Virus record (IMG/VR): IMGVR_UViG_3300035670_000118
Location: 21,959-85,958 of that record
Reading direction: 5' to 3' (one strand)
Length of the DNA stretch: 64,000 bases
Origin: a virus
Shown: one piece after another, positions 24,125 through 32,433 of the stretch
Position numbering within the stretch: position 1 is the stretch's first letter
Layout: the number at the start of each line of letters is the position of its first letter
The notes under the pieces: model-generated
The model's database searches: none
The model's input: only the letters and a program-made list of their open reading frames with translations
What the model was told of the DNA's origin: nothing
Translations under genes and position numbers: made by a program

Positions 24125-25729
24125 CTAGATGAATTCTAAATCATCAAAAGAACCAATATATTTATTTTCCCAGACTTGTGATTCTTTAACTTTTTTAATT
24201 CCTTTATTTACCTTAGAAGCATATTTGGCATCCTTTTTTTCAATCTCTACAGTTCCCATTTTAAATAAGGGCTTGCCTTTAGATTTTGGAATTTCTCCGT
24301 GTTTTTTATTGTCCGCCCCTTTTCCATGACCCCCGTGTGCTTTTTCCATTTCTGCATCTAAGAGTTTTTTAGCAGCAATCTGTCTTTGTATAAATTTTCG
24401 TGATTTATCAACTAATGGTTTAAAATATTTTTCACATATTTTAGCTAAATAAGATGTCATAGGCTTAACTATAGCACTTAACCCTTTAGCTATTATCTTC
24501 GATAAAAATCCATCTGCAACTTTAGAAAATTTATCAATCGCATCCGTTAATTTTTTAGGTATGTCGAGAAGCCAATTTATTCCTTTAAGTATCGAATCAC
24601 TACTTTTAAGCATAAATTCATAAAGCCACCCACAAACATCGGTAAAGAATTTAGCACCAAGGATTGTAATTCCCCCGACTACACCCGCGCCAACTGCTGC
24701 GCCAACTTTAGGATTAGCAAAGAAATTTTTAAGAAATCCACCTAATACTTTTTCTATAGTGTGGCCCAGATTTCCTAACCAAGATTTTGAAGCAGCTTTA
24801 GCAGTTTCTTTAACCCCTGCGGCAATAGATCCTGCTGCTGGATTTGCTAGTGCTTCTGTTAATCCGTGGCTTATATCATAAAATCCAAGAGGAAGAAATA
24901 ATAATCCTAGGAAAAGATCAGGACCAGCTTTAATCATACCTGCCGCAAATTTAGCAATAGGATCTACCGGTACATCCTTAGATATCTCAGTTGCGTGATG
25001 AATTTTATGGAATCCTTCATATATGTGTATACCACCATTTATAGCCATAATACCCCCAGCAATTGCTGTAAGTATAGGTCCTATTCCTACTGCTGTTAAA
25101 AGTCCTCCAGCTATTCCTAAAACTGAACCAAGTACAGTAAGAACAATCGTTATTGTTTCTAAGTTATCTCCTACAAATTTAGCGCTGGCCGATACTGCTG
25201 TTTTCATCCATTCCCATGCTTTTTTAGCACCATCTGACATTTTATCCCAAGACTTAGCAACAAATTCCTTAGCGTTGCTTATTTTTTTCTTAGCATAATC
25301 AACAGCTTTATCCTTTAATTTGTGATATGCTTTTTTAAGATCACTAAACGAAAACATTTTAAACTCATTAAGATTGTTATTCTGTACATAGTCTAAAGTT
25401 TTCTTTTCTATAATAAAAGCCTCTGAATTTTTAACTAGTATAACGTGTGTTTCTGCGTCTACATAATGAATATCCCCTTCGGTTTCTCCCCACGAAGATC
25501 TAGCTTCAGAAAGCATTGCGATTTCGTAGTATGCGTGAGCTTCATTTAAAGAATCATCATCCATATATTCTTCTGACTCGTTTAGATAGGAAGAAAATAA
25601 ATTCTTGAATTCTTCGCATGTATATTTAGGCATACAGCTCTGATTTAAAGAGAATAATTCGTTAATGTTAGCACCTCCATCATTAGGAGCAAAGTTGTAG
25701 AAGGATTCGAAAGTTTCTATGTAATTCAT
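24125..25729 (-). CDS. large capsid-targeting-tagged protein with membrane-active segments
   Basis: 534 aa. N-terminal MNYIETFESFYNF tag and an acidic first 110 residues, then a helical charged stretch (KKAYHKLKDKAVDYAKKKIS) and glycine-rich hydrophobic hairpins (about residues 193-232: TITIVLTVLGSVLGIAGGLL; 268-285: LFLGLLFLPLGFYDISHG; 340-362: GAAVGAGVVGGITILGAKFF). The C terminus is amphipathic and basic. A protein packaged in the head with GxxxG-type membrane hairpins could insert in a host membrane on delivery, like a pore or channel. That is inference; no family recognised. TATATATCT precedes it by about 22 bases. Confidence 0.75.
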   Translation of the reverse strand: MNYIETFESFYNFAPNDGGANINELFSLNQSCMPKYTCEEFKNLFSSYLNESEEYMDDDSLNEAHAYYEIAMLSEARSSWGETEGDIHYVDAETHVILVKNSEAFIIEKKTLDYVQNNNLNEFKMFSFSDLKKAYHKLKDKAVDYAKKKISNAKEFVAKSWDKMSDGAKKAWEWMKTAVSASAKFVGDNLETITIVLTVLGSVLGIAGGLLTAVGIGPILTAIAGGIMAINGGIHIYEGFHKIHHATEISKDVPVDPIAKFAAGMIKAGPDLFLGLLFLPLGFYDISHGLTEALANPAAGSIAAGVKETAKAASKSWLGNLGHTIEKVLGGFLKNFFANPKVGAAVGAGVVGGITILGAKFFTDVCGWLYEFMLKSSDSILKGINWLLDIPKKLTDAIDKFSKVADGFLSKIIAKGLSAIVKPMTSYLAKICEKYFKPLVDKSRKFIQRQIAAKKLLDAEMEKAHGGHGKGADNKKHGEIPKSKGKPLFKMGTVEIEKKDAKYASKVNKGIKKVKESQVWENKYIGSFDDLEFI

Positions 25730-25749
25730 ATTTATTTTTTTTGTTCTTT

Positions 25750-25950
25750 CTATATATCTTTATTCTTTTTCCATTCTTTATAAGATAGGTAAAAACCAGC
25801 ACCAACAATAATATTCATCCCTAAAGAACAAAGGACCTCATAGAGATCCCCGTAAATGTTCATGGTAAGATGTATATGTCCAACTATCCAAAAAGGAATG
25901 GATAAGTTCTCACTTATCCACACCACTAGATATTTTAAAAAATCTTTCAC
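25750..25950 (-). CDS. small membrane protein
   Basis: 66 aa with two hydrophobic stretches (LSIPFWIVGHIHLTMNIYG; LCSLGMNIIVGAGFYLSYK) and a basic end KEWKKNKDI. It follows the RpoD-like sigma gene by 12 bases on the same strand. Function unknown. Confidence 0.6.
   Translation of the reverse strand: MKDFLKYLVVWISENLSIPFWIVGHIHLTMNIYGDLYEVLCSLGMNIIVGAGFYLSYKEWKKNKDI
25751..25759 (-). promoter_or_regulatory. late-type element AGATATATA
   Basis: AGATATATA on the minus strand 22 bases before the start of the 534-aa tagged gene. Confidence 0.45.
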
Positions 25951-25962
25951 ATATTATTTATC

Positions 25963-26823
25963 CTAGAGATATTGTTTTAGTGTTTTGCTTCTAGATTCAA
26001 CCCTTAGCTTTCTAAGACCCTTTTCTCTAATCTGTCTTACTCTTTCCTTAGTCAGAGAGTATTTTTCACCAATCTCATCTAATGATTTAGGATGTGTGTA
26101 TCCTATTCCGTAGTTTAATTTTATTATCTCTCTACATTTAGGATCTAAGGCGGAGAGACTTCTTTCAATATCAACCCTTAAGGATTCCTCTATCATTATA
26201 GAATCTGTTGAGGGGAAATCGTTGCTTAGTACTTCTATCATTGAGGAGTTTTCTTGGTCACCCCCCATTGGAGCGTCGTAGGATACATGATTTCTCGAAC
26301 TGCTTAAAGTGTCTTTGACTTTCTGTTCTGGGAGATCCAGTTCATCTGCTATCTCTTCAGAGGATGGAGCTCTACCTAGATCCTGCTCTAATCTAGCATA
26401 TGCCTTGTTTATTTTACTTAAAACACCAACTTGATTTAAAGGTATTCTTATAACTCTCGCTTTCTCTGAAAGAGCTTCCATTATTGCTTGTCTAATCCAC
26501 CAAACAGCATACGATATAAACTTAAATCCCCTTGTCTCATCGAATTTTTTAGCAGCTTTTATCAGTCCAACATTTCCCTCGTTTATTAGATCAACCAGGG
26601 GAAGACCTTGATGTTGATATTGCTTGGCAACTGACACAACGAATCTTAAGTTTGCTCTAACCATTTTATCTAAAGCCTCCTGGTCCCCATCTTTTATTCT
26701 TCTGGTTAAATGTGTTTCCTCGTCGGCAGTAATCATTTCCTCCTTTGAAATATCTTGTAAATATTTTTCTAAAGCTTTATCTTCCCTACTTGTAATACTC
26801 GATGTGATCTTAAGTTGTCTCAT
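25963..26823 (-). CDS. RpoD-like primary-type sigma-70 factor
   Basis: 286 aa. The start MRQLKITSSITSREDKALEKY is the hallmark beginning of Bacteroidota RpoD. Region 1.2, 2 (NLRFVVSVAKQYQHQG; LINEGNVGLIKAAKKFDETR; FKFISYAVWWIRQAIMEAL), 3 (RIPLNQVGVLSKINKAYARL) and 4 (SLDEIGEKYSLTKERVRQI) are all near canonical. It probably recognises host-like promoters, so it could compete with host RpoD. Clearly captured from a host lineage. The leader contains AAATCCTTTTTTT, an early-class box. Confidence 0.95.
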   Translation of the reverse strand: MRQLKITSSITSREDKALEKYLQDISKEEMITADEETHLTRRIKDGDQEALDKMVRANLRFVVSVAKQYQHQGLPLVDLINEGNVGLIKAAKKFDETRGFKFISYAVWWIRQAIMEALSEKARVIRIPLNQVGVLSKINKAYARLEQDLGRAPSSEEIADELDLPEQKVKDTLSSSRNHVSYDAPMGGDQENSSMIEVLSNDFPSTDSIMIEESLRVDIERSLSALDPKCREIIKLNYGIGYTHPKSLDEIGEKYSLTKERVRQIREKGLRKLRVESRSKTLKQYL

Positions 26824-26891
26824 TCTTTATATTTTTAATTTAAATTGTCTGCTAAGTTAGAATATTGGATCTTTATAAAAAAAGGATTTCT

Positions 26892-27506
26892 TTATTTTTT
26901 GTCTTTTTTTCGATAAACTGAACAATAATCATTCAATCCGAACCATTTAGGAATCGCTAGATCATCAATCTCCTCAAATTGATCGCTAAGATATTGGAAA
27001 AATTCGTCGTCTCCGTTGCATCCTCCCCATCCTTCTCCGACATATATCAAGACTGATCCGGGCATCATATTTAAAGCTACATTATAAGCCATGTCTGTAT
27101 CATAAGGAGGCCAAGCCATAAATACATTCCGTTCTTTATATTTCTTGACTGCAGAAACTGCATCTATTTCTTCGACATCACAAAAGAACTCGCCATCTCT
27201 ACACCACGCATTTTCTTTGTTCGGTTTTAAATCCGTTGCTATAATATCTGCCCCTTGTTCTTTGGCTATACTTTCTGTGTATGCAAATCCACTTCCCACA
27301 GAAACTAAAGGAGAATGTAATTTAAGTAAATCTACAAGAGATTGAGTTGGAACATGCCAAGAAACACCGCTCCTAAATTTTTCTCTAGAATCGTATCTTT
27401 TGTAGAGCTCCATTCCTTTATCTCTTAAAGCCATAAGATGAGAAAAAGAATCTCTTTGTTTAGAAACCATATCAATTAGATCCTCGGGTAAAAAAATCTT
27501 ATCCAT
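26892..27506 (-). CDS. SAM-dependent methyltransferase-like protein
   Basis: 204 aa. Motif I LVSVGSGFAYTESIAKEQGA, then IIATDLKP (acidic residue after strand 2), and a motif IV-like MAWPPYDTDMA, related to the (N/D/S)PP(Y/F) of amino-methyltransferases. The end holds LIYVGEGWGGCNGD and a hydrophobic core. The substrate is unknown: DNA, RNA or protein N-methylation is possible. Overlaps the upstream gene by eight bases. Confidence 0.72.
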   Translation of the reverse strand: MDKIFLPEDLIDMVSKQRDSFSHLMALRDKGMELYKRYDSREKFRSGVSWHVPTQSLVDLLKLHSPLVSVGSGFAYTESIAKEQGADIIATDLKPNKENAWCRDGEFFCDVEEIDAVSAVKKYKERNVFMAWPPYDTDMAYNVALNMMPGSVLIYVGEGWGGCNGDDEFFQYLSDQFEEIDDLAIPKWFGLNDYCSVYRKKDKK

Positions 27507-27792
27507 TTTTAGAACAATTTAAACATCCATTAGTATTATTGGGATTCTCTCTTTCCCCGCCAGATCCTTTGTATTTTATCCAATTTCCGGGAGGATCTCC
27601 TGATCCATCCCATTTATTAAGGGCATCTAGAGCCTCTTGCCTAGTTTTATAACAGTACCTTCCGAAATAGCCAATCCTGTCCATTCCTATCACAAGTCCT
27701 GTAGTGAACATAAAATCCATCAATCCGCAGATTCCCCTGGAATTAATTTCTCTTATTTCGTAGTATCCCTGGGATTTTAGATAATCTATCAT
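27499..27792 (-). CDS. conserved phage hypothetical protein
   Basis: 97 aa. GRYCYKTRQEALDALNKWDG, GDPPGNWIKYKGSGGERENP and a final GCLNCSKNG. I recall similar small proteins with an RYCY..R.EAL.AL..WDG..DPPG.WIKYKG pattern in other phages and bacteria, without known function. The leader carries AAATCCTTTTTT and GTAGAAA, an early-class promoter. Confidence 0.65.
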   Translation of the reverse strand: MIDYLKSQGYYEIREINSRGICGLMDFMFTTGLVIGMDRIGYFGRYCYKTRQEALDALNKWDGSGDPPGNWIKYKGSGGERENPNNTNGCLNCSKNG

Positions 27793-27848
27793 TCTGTTTT
27801 CTACTAAGATAGAGAAAAATGATATTTATAAAAAAGGATTTATTAATT

Positions 27849-28061
27849 TTATTCAGGAAGAGATTCTAGATATTCCCAAACTGTGTTATATAGATCTTCA
27901 TGCGCGTCTCCGTCCTCGTCGTCCGAAATATCTTCAATATCCTCATCCAACATGTAATCTACTATGATTTCAACTTTTTCTTCGAAAGGAAAACCTTCCA
28001 TATCTGCTGATTCATACTTTTTTATTATAAATTCCTTCTGATCATCAGTTAATTTCATCAC
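27849..28061 (-). CDS. small acidic protein
   Basis: 70 aa, strongly acidic (MLDEDIEDISDDEDGDAHED). The N-terminal KLTDDQKEFIIKKYESADME is helical. Overlaps the upstream gene by 17 bases. Highly acidic small phage proteins often act as inhibitors or DNA mimics; that is only a suggestion. Confidence 0.6.
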   Translation of the reverse strand: MMKLTDDQKEFIIKKYESADMEGFPFEEKVEIIVDYMLDEDIEDISDDEDGDAHEDLYNTVWEYLESLPE

Positions 28062-28251
28062 TCTCTCTTTTTAATTTTTTTTCTATTACTATCTCTATAT
28101 CATTAACACCTAAAACCTGGGACATATAAAAAACAGCTGAATCTATGTTATCGTGTTTTTTATATGGGGGATTAGGTAATTTTCCACATCCTCTTTCGTA
28201 GATGTGTATCTTATTACTACAGCTGAATGTTACTATTCTATTTGTTTCCAT
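28045..28251 (-). CDS. small hypothetical protein
   Basis: 68 aa from ATG 28251 (METNRIVTFSCSNKIHIYER); a longer frame to 28311 would overlap the lipoprotein gene heavily. Contains PNPPYKKHDNIDSAVFYMSQ and a charged end VIEKKLKRESDEIN. No family recognised. Confidence 0.58.
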   Translation of the reverse strand: METNRIVTFSCSNKIHIYERGCGKLPNPPYKKHDNIDSAVFYMSQVLGVNDIEIVIEKKLKRESDEIN

Positions 28252-28477
28252 TATGAATAGGATTTTTACAATTACCTTTATGAGATCCCCATCTAGTATT
28301 TCCATATCCAACTACAATATATTCACACCCTTCAAGTGTATAAACTTTGTAGTTCTGGTCGTAGTATTGGGATGTAGAATCTAATTCCATTCTTTTTGAA
28401 TCAGGAGCTTTAGATCCTCTTCTTTCTGAGCAAGAGGCAAAAATTGCTACTAATAAAATTATAATTAATCTATTCAT
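28238..28477 (-). CDS. small lipoprotein
   Basis: 79 aa. Lipoprotein signal NRLIIILLVAIFASCSERR with lipobox FASC (Cys at about 16), then a short mature part with YKVYTLEGCEYIVVGYGNTR. Membrane-anchored outside the cytoplasm. It overlaps the upstream gene by four bases. Function unknown. Confidence 0.7.
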   Translation of the reverse strand: MNRLIIILLVAIFASCSERRGSKAPDSKRMELDSTSQYYDQNYKVYTLEGCEYIVVGYGNTRWGSHKGNCKNPIHNGNK

Positions 28478-28677
28478 TTTCCCCTTACTAAAGTGCTTGT
28501 TGTGGTTAATCTTTTACCCTTCTTTTTGCCTTTCATATATTCTTCTGCAAGAATTTTTCTTTCCGCTTCGTGTAAATTATCATGCTGGTTTAACATCCAG
28601 GATTTAAATTCAGCATCAGATAGTAGATTGAATTGTTCAAATATTCTTTCTACTGGACTTTGTTTATTATCTTTCAT
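28474..28677 (-). CDS. small hypothetical protein
   Basis: 67 aa, helical, basic C terminus (KGKKKGKRLTTTSTLVRGK). VERIFEQFNLLSDAEFKSWM resembles a short regulatory or DNA-binding helix pair, but no family is recognised. Overlaps its upstream and downstream neighbours by 11 and 4 bases. Confidence 0.6.
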   Translation of the reverse strand: MKDNKQSPVERIFEQFNLLSDAEFKSWMLNQHDNLHEAERKILAEEYMKGKKKGKRLTTTSTLVRGK

Positions 28678-29005
28678 AACTATTCATTTTATCTAAAACG
28701 ATCATACCAACTTCGGGATGATATTCAATGGAGCATTCGTATTCTTCGCAAAGTGCATACATTTTTTCGAGAAACTCTCTATGTTTAAGATCAGTATTAT
28801 TGTCCAATTGTATTCTCTGCCCCTGTGGGGATGCTTCGTTTAATCCTATTTCAATGCCAATTCTAGCACCCCTATGAAATGTTTCTCGCATGTCAGTATC
28901 GGAATATTTTCTAGGGAAAATTGCCCCTAGTAAGGATGGCTTATCCATAAAGGATTTATCGTTTTTAAATTCCCTATGAAAAATGTATTCAACTCTTGAT
29001 CTCAT
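28667..29005 (-). CDS. hypothetical protein
   Basis: 112 aa. RSRVEYIFHREFKNDKSFMD, ATFPRKYSD-like middle (AIFPRKYSDTDMRETFHRG), IGIEIGLNEASPQGQRIQLD, and a beta end CSIEYHPEVGMIVLDK. Soluble. No family recognised. First gene of the overlapping set 28474-29005. Confidence 0.62.
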   Translation of the reverse strand: MRSRVEYIFHREFKNDKSFMDKPSLLGAIFPRKYSDTDMRETFHRGARIGIEIGLNEASPQGQRIQLDNNTDLKHREFLEKMYALCEEYECSIEYHPEVGMIVLDKMNSYER

Positions 29006-29051
29006 ACTAAATGTTTTAAAAATTCACACTTTTTTCTGATTCATTAAATAC

Positions 29052-29177
29052 TTATTTTATTGGAAGTATTTCATTTGTTATACTTTTGACTAATAATGAC
29101 CAGGTTATCATTAATAATAAAATTATTATTATCTCAACTACATTTTGCCATTTGTTTGGTGTTTTTCTTACCCACAT
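29052..29177 (-). CDS. 41-aa single-span membrane protein
   Basis: A short frame reading MWVRKTPNKWQNVVEIIIIL and ending KSITNEILPIK, with one membrane helix (about residues 13-31) preceded by basic residues. It lies directly after the tRNA-Leu-like gene on the same strand and may be co-transcribed with it. It is accepted because of the good hydrophobic profile and the otherwise empty gap; function unknown. Confidence 0.5.
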   Translation of the reverse strand: MWVRKTPNKWQNVVEIIIILLLMITWSLLVKSITNEILPIK

Positions 29178-29188
29178 AATATTTAATT

Positions 29189-29317
29189 TAGTAGTCAGGA
29201 CAGGATTCGAACCTGTATGATAACTTATGAGCTATACTTATGGGTATTTCAAGGTTACTCTACGTTATCCTTACTGTTAACCTTTATTTATGCGTCTACC
29301 AATTCCGCCACCTGACT
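29189..29317 (-). tRNA. tRNA-Leu-like RNA with an enlarged middle
   Basis: The minus strand gives a 7-bp acceptor stem (AGTCAGG with CCTGACT), a Leu-type D arm (TGGCGGAATTGGTAGACGC) and a perfect T arm (ACAGG-TTCGAAT-CCTGT), with encoded 3' end ACTA instead of ACCA. The region between D and T arms is about 40 bases longer than in normal tRNA-Leu and I cannot form a standard anticodon arm. Instead AAGGTTA pairs with TAACCTT and GATAAC inside that loop pairs with GTTATC, a possible pseudoknot. It could be an insertion-bearing tRNA, a pseudo-tRNA, or a tRNA-like RNA with another use. Confidence 0.6.
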
Positions 29318-29326
29318 AAAGATCTT

Positions 29327-29668
29327 TTACAGATCCTTAAAAACAGTAAACACCTCAGAAATAGGCGTAGTGTTGTCGAACTCATGGAGAGTGTCACCAT
29401 TCATAGTTCTCTCACGAAGTTCTATCTTAACATTAGCATGATTGTAGTACATTGCATACCTACTACCGCTAGTGTTGAACCAAAGGATATTACCCATCCC
29501 CTCGTTTTTAACAGACTTAACTTCTATGTCGCCATCAGCTTTCCAGATGACAGCACCTAATAGAGCTAGTGAAATTTCTTGAACACCCTGAGCGTGATGA
29601 TCGGCTCTACTTAGAACCCCATTAAAGTACTCTTTCAGCAAATCTGCTGATTCCATTTTAACAGCCAT
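29327..29668 (-). CDS. conserved hypothetical protein
   Basis: 113 aa. MESADLLKEYFNGVLSRADH, VQEISLALLGAVIWKADGD and YAMYYNHANVKIELRERTMN. The fold seems alpha/beta and soluble. I recall similar proteins in integron cassettes and Bacteroidota genomes, function unknown. Codon usage looks slightly less AT-rich than neighbours. The stop is ten bases from the tRNA-like gene. Confidence 0.62.
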   Translation of the reverse strand: MAVKMESADLLKEYFNGVLSRADHHAQGVQEISLALLGAVIWKADGDIEVKSVKNEGMGNILWFNTSGSRYAMYYNHANVKIELRERTMNGDTLHEFDNTTPISEVFTVFKDL

Positions 29669-29738
29669 AATTGAACTTTTTATTGATTTTAATTATAATA
29701 CAAAAATAAACACAAAAATAAAAATACGAGGGAGAAAA

Positions 29739-30215
29739 TTATCTGTAAGATTCTCTAATATCCTCCCATATTTTTCCCAAATGATTTTCTCCTATCCATG
29801 CCCCATTCTCCATTAGAGCTCCCCAGAATAGATTACTACCTCTTTTACCACGTGAAGTAACATCCTCGTATATTTTGGAGCCTCCAGTCTTTAATAACTC
29901 GCTAAGTAAATGAGGGTGCTGTTCCAATTTAAGTCTAATACACATTCTCATATTTTCCAAATCAGTATCAGAAAGAGGGGAAACGCAAACCTTAGATGGA
30001 TCTAATTTCATAAGAGACTTAGCTTTTAATTTAGCCCCCATTGGACTTTTCTCGTTTCTTATAGCTTCTTTTATAGAATCATCGTTGAACCGAAGAGCCT
30101 GAAAGAGAGCTTCTGTTGTCCTCCAGATCTTACCATCGTATTTTACTGGATAAGGTGACATGTTTCCTAGCCATCCATAAGGTAGATCTACTTTAGTAAA
30201 GGATATATAAGTCAT
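29739..30215 (-). CDS. NADAR-domain protein (YbiA-like N-glycosidase)
   Basis: 158 aa, the typical NADAR length. YGWLGNMSPYPVKYDGKIW, RTTEALFQALRFNDD, KSPMGAKLKAK and the end NGAWIGENHLGKIWEDIR match the YbiA/NADAR family. Family members hydrolyse N-glycosidic bonds in riboflavin intermediates or remove ADP-ribose from guanine in DNA (DarT/NADAR systems). In a phage it may undo host DNA ADP-ribosylation. The leader carries the early-class box (AAAAAAAAGATTCC at about 30254). Confidence 0.88.
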   Translation of the reverse strand: MTYISFTKVDLPYGWLGNMSPYPVKYDGKIWRTTEALFQALRFNDDSIKEAIRNEKSPMGAKLKAKSLMKLDPSKVCVSPLSDTDLENMRMCIRLKLEQHPHLLSELLKTGGSKIYEDVTSRGKRGSNLFWGALMENGAWIGENHLGKIWEDIRESYR

Positions 30216-30268
30216 ATTCTATTTTTTGTAAAGGTAGAGATTATAAAGTAAATAAAAAAAAGATTCCG

Positions 30269-31864
30269 ATGAATCATCTTAAAAATTTCCTACAGTTTAT
30301 AAACGAGGGTGCTTGGTACGATAGTGAGGGGAAAACATATTTATCTGTAAAAAACGATCCAAGTAACCCCAATGAGCTACTAAAAACAATAAATCCAAAC
30401 AATCTTAATTTTTCGGAAAGAGGTATAGCAAATATAAAAATATATTTTGGTCTTTATCCAAGAACTCCATATGTTGCTGACACAGAGGAAGGTGATAATG
30501 CTAAGAAATTTATAATGGATCCTTTAAAAGATGACCGTTTTTCGATGGCTCCTGGTGAAACCTTGGAGGATTTTTTTAGATACACCTTCACAAATAATAT
30601 AGAGGGAAATATAGACTACATAGTAACCATAGGAAGTAGCAGGGATCTTGTTAAGAAAATGGAGGGATCTTTTTTAAATATCTATCCAAATGCTACAGTA
30701 ATCAGTATACCAAAAATAAAATATACAGATGTTATGCAGGCTGTAGACTGGGATTCATATAACAGAAAAATAGAATCAGAGCTTGATATACCCAGAGGAT
30801 ACTACGAGAAAGATGTAATCAATAAAAGGACTGGCAAAGTAATACACAGAAAAGGAGACGAGAAACCTAGATATTCACCCACTATGCGAAGGGTAGAGCC
30901 ATGGATAGATGGAATGATAGCTAATCTATCAATACAAGCACAAGAAGGGAAAGATCCTAGCTTTGAAATAAGATCCTCCGGGGAAATGGGAGGAATAAGA
31001 AGCTCGCTAAGACCAAAATATAACACAGCAACAGAAGCATTTATAAGCGCTGTACACCATTGTGGATTAGGGGATAATGCTGGCAACTTCGGAAAAATGA
31101 TCATCATAGACGATAATATAAATCAAGGAGTAGACCTAAGAGATATCTCCAATAAAATAGTTGAAATTCTATCAGGCATTGTAGACATAACAAAAAATAT
31201 AACTGAGGAAAGATTAAAAGGATCTGACATCTTCTCTAAAATCGCCAAAGAATCAATAAAAAAAATAAATGAAAATATATTTTGTTACGCCCTATACAAT
31301 TTTGGACCAAGCGGTAAAAAATACGAGCCGGACGAAAGATATAAAGTTAATCTCCTTAAAAAATCTTTCTTAGATGCAGTAGCAGATATGCAGGGAACAT
31401 CAGCGGAAAGCATAGAGAGAAGAATGTGGAGACCAGGAGGTTATTTATTAAAAGAACCAACCCCAATAATTATTAATGCTGGCGAGAAAAAAATATTATT
31501 GAACTCAGTACTTGACTATGCTACAAATGAATTGAAAAAAATATCCCAGGATCCAGAAGTGGAAATAAGAGCAGATCTAGAGAAAATATTAAAAAATAAA
31601 ATAAATAAAATTTTACTAGTTGTAGAGGAAGAGCCAGAGAAAGAAATCTCTTCTAAATACCCACATTTAGATTACATAAAAATAGGGGATAGAGTAAGTT
31701 CAGGAAATTCCGAAGGAGTAATCCACGACTTAGATAGACAAAGGGGGACGTACAGAGTAATGGGAACTTCTGGTAGTGCAACAGGAAAGATTACTATTCC
31801 TTTCGATCTCAGAACTCTGGAAGACTCATGGGCTGGAGCAATAAGCTGGAAATTAAAGAAATGA
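30269..31864 (+). CDS. capsid-targeting-tagged phosphoribosyltransferase-like protein
   Basis: 531 aa. Tag MNHLKNFLQFINEG with an INE site. A PRPP-loop-like segment, KMIIIDDNINQGVDLRDIS (about residues 274-292), has the hydrophobic strand, DD pair and small-residue loop of type I phosphoribosyltransferases, and the preceding VTIGSSRDLVKKM fits the N-terminal part of that fold. The C-terminal 60 residues (IKIGDRVSSGNSEGVIHDLD) look like a small beta barrel (KOW/SH3-like). T4 packs ADP-ribosyltransferase Alt in its head, so a nucleotide-modifying enzyme here would be a functional parallel. Adjacent to NADAR, divergent. Confidence 0.72.
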   Translation: MNHLKNFLQFINEGAWYDSEGKTYLSVKNDPSNPNELLKTINPNNLNFSERGIANIKIYFGLYPRTPYVADTEEGDNAKKFIMDPLKDDRFSMAPGETLEDFFRYTFTNNIEGNIDYIVTIGSSRDLVKKMEGSFLNIYPNATVISIPKIKYTDVMQAVDWDSYNRKIESELDIPRGYYEKDVINKRTGKVIHRKGDEKPRYSPTMRRVEPWIDGMIANLSIQAQEGKDPSFEIRSSGEMGGIRSSLRPKYNTATEAFISAVHHCGLGDNAGNFGKMIIIDDNINQGVDLRDISNKIVEILSGIVDITKNITEERLKGSDIFSKIAKESIKKINENIFCYALYNFGPSGKKYEPDERYKVNLLKKSFLDAVADMQGTSAESIERRMWRPGGYLLKEPTPIIINAGEKKILLNSVLDYATNELKKISQDPEVEIRADLEKILKNKINKILLVVEEEPEKEISSKYPHLDYIKIGDRVSSGNSEGVIHDLDRQRGTYRVMGTSGSATGKITIPFDLRTLEDSWAGAISWKLKK

Positions 31865-31868
31865 AAAA

Positions 31869-32264
31869 ATGAAAAATTTAATATTATTTGAAAATTTCTT
31901 TACGAAAGATCCTGCTCCTATAACAAGAAGTGAGCTAGAATACCTGATTACAAAAACCGGTAAAACTCCTTTTATTTTTGCTATTGATGATTTAATTGAT
32001 CCCTATTTAATATCCCAAGAGGAATGGAAATATCCAGGATCTGTTTCGATGGCTTCAGTTAATCAATTTTCTAAAATATTAAATAGAGAGATAGTAATGA
32101 GTCCTAGTGGATACGTGAGGGAAAAGCCTATAGCGGTTCTTGTCTCTAAAAGAGATCTTTCAAGACTTCCCGAATCTATAATAGGAAGAGCGTATAATTT
32201 TATAATAGATGACAACATCTATGGGGTGATAACGAATGGAATAGATTACTACGAATTAAGATAA
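31869..32264 (+). CDS. capsid-targeting-tagged hypothetical protein
   Basis: 131 aa. MKNLILFENFFTKDPAP tag, then SRSELEYLITKTGK-type helix and beta-rich body (KTPFIFAIDDLIDPYLISQE; GRAYNFIIDDNIYGVITNG). It starts four bases after the phosphoribosyltransferase-like gene, so the two form an operon. No family recognised. Confidence 0.72.
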   Translation: MKNLILFENFFTKDPAPITRSELEYLITKTGKTPFIFAIDDLIDPYLISQEEWKYPGSVSMASVNQFSKILNREIVMSPSGYVREKPIAVLVSKRDLSRLPESIIGRAYNFIIDDNIYGVITNGIDYYELR

Positions 32265-32265
32265 T

Positions 32266-32433
32266 CTAGAACTCTAGGATCTTTCCGTGTTTGTTAATCC
32301 AATCCATTTTATCCTCATATTTTAGTCTTATCCAGTCTTTTTCTTCTGGATTAGGATTTTCCATCACTCGTCTTTTTAAATTGTTGTACGCGTAAAAAGA
32401 ATTAGATTGTTTGTTTTTTTCCTTCTTGTGCAT
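32266..32433 (-). CDS. 55-aa hypothetical protein
   Basis: Frame starting MHKKEKNKQSNSFYAYNNLK and ending DWINKHGKILEF, rich in Lys, Asn and Trp. Its ATG overlaps the upstream stop by one base (TAATG), the usual coupling in this genome, and it fills the gap fully to the convergent gene. Function unknown. Confidence 0.62.
   Translation of the reverse strand: MHKKEKNKQSNSFYAYNNLKRRVMENPNPEEKDWIRLKYEDKMDWINKHGKILEF

Noticed and set aside
29240-29560. 106-aa plus-strand frame
   Set aside because: It covers the tRNA-Leu-like RNA and the antisense of the conserved gene at 29327-29668.
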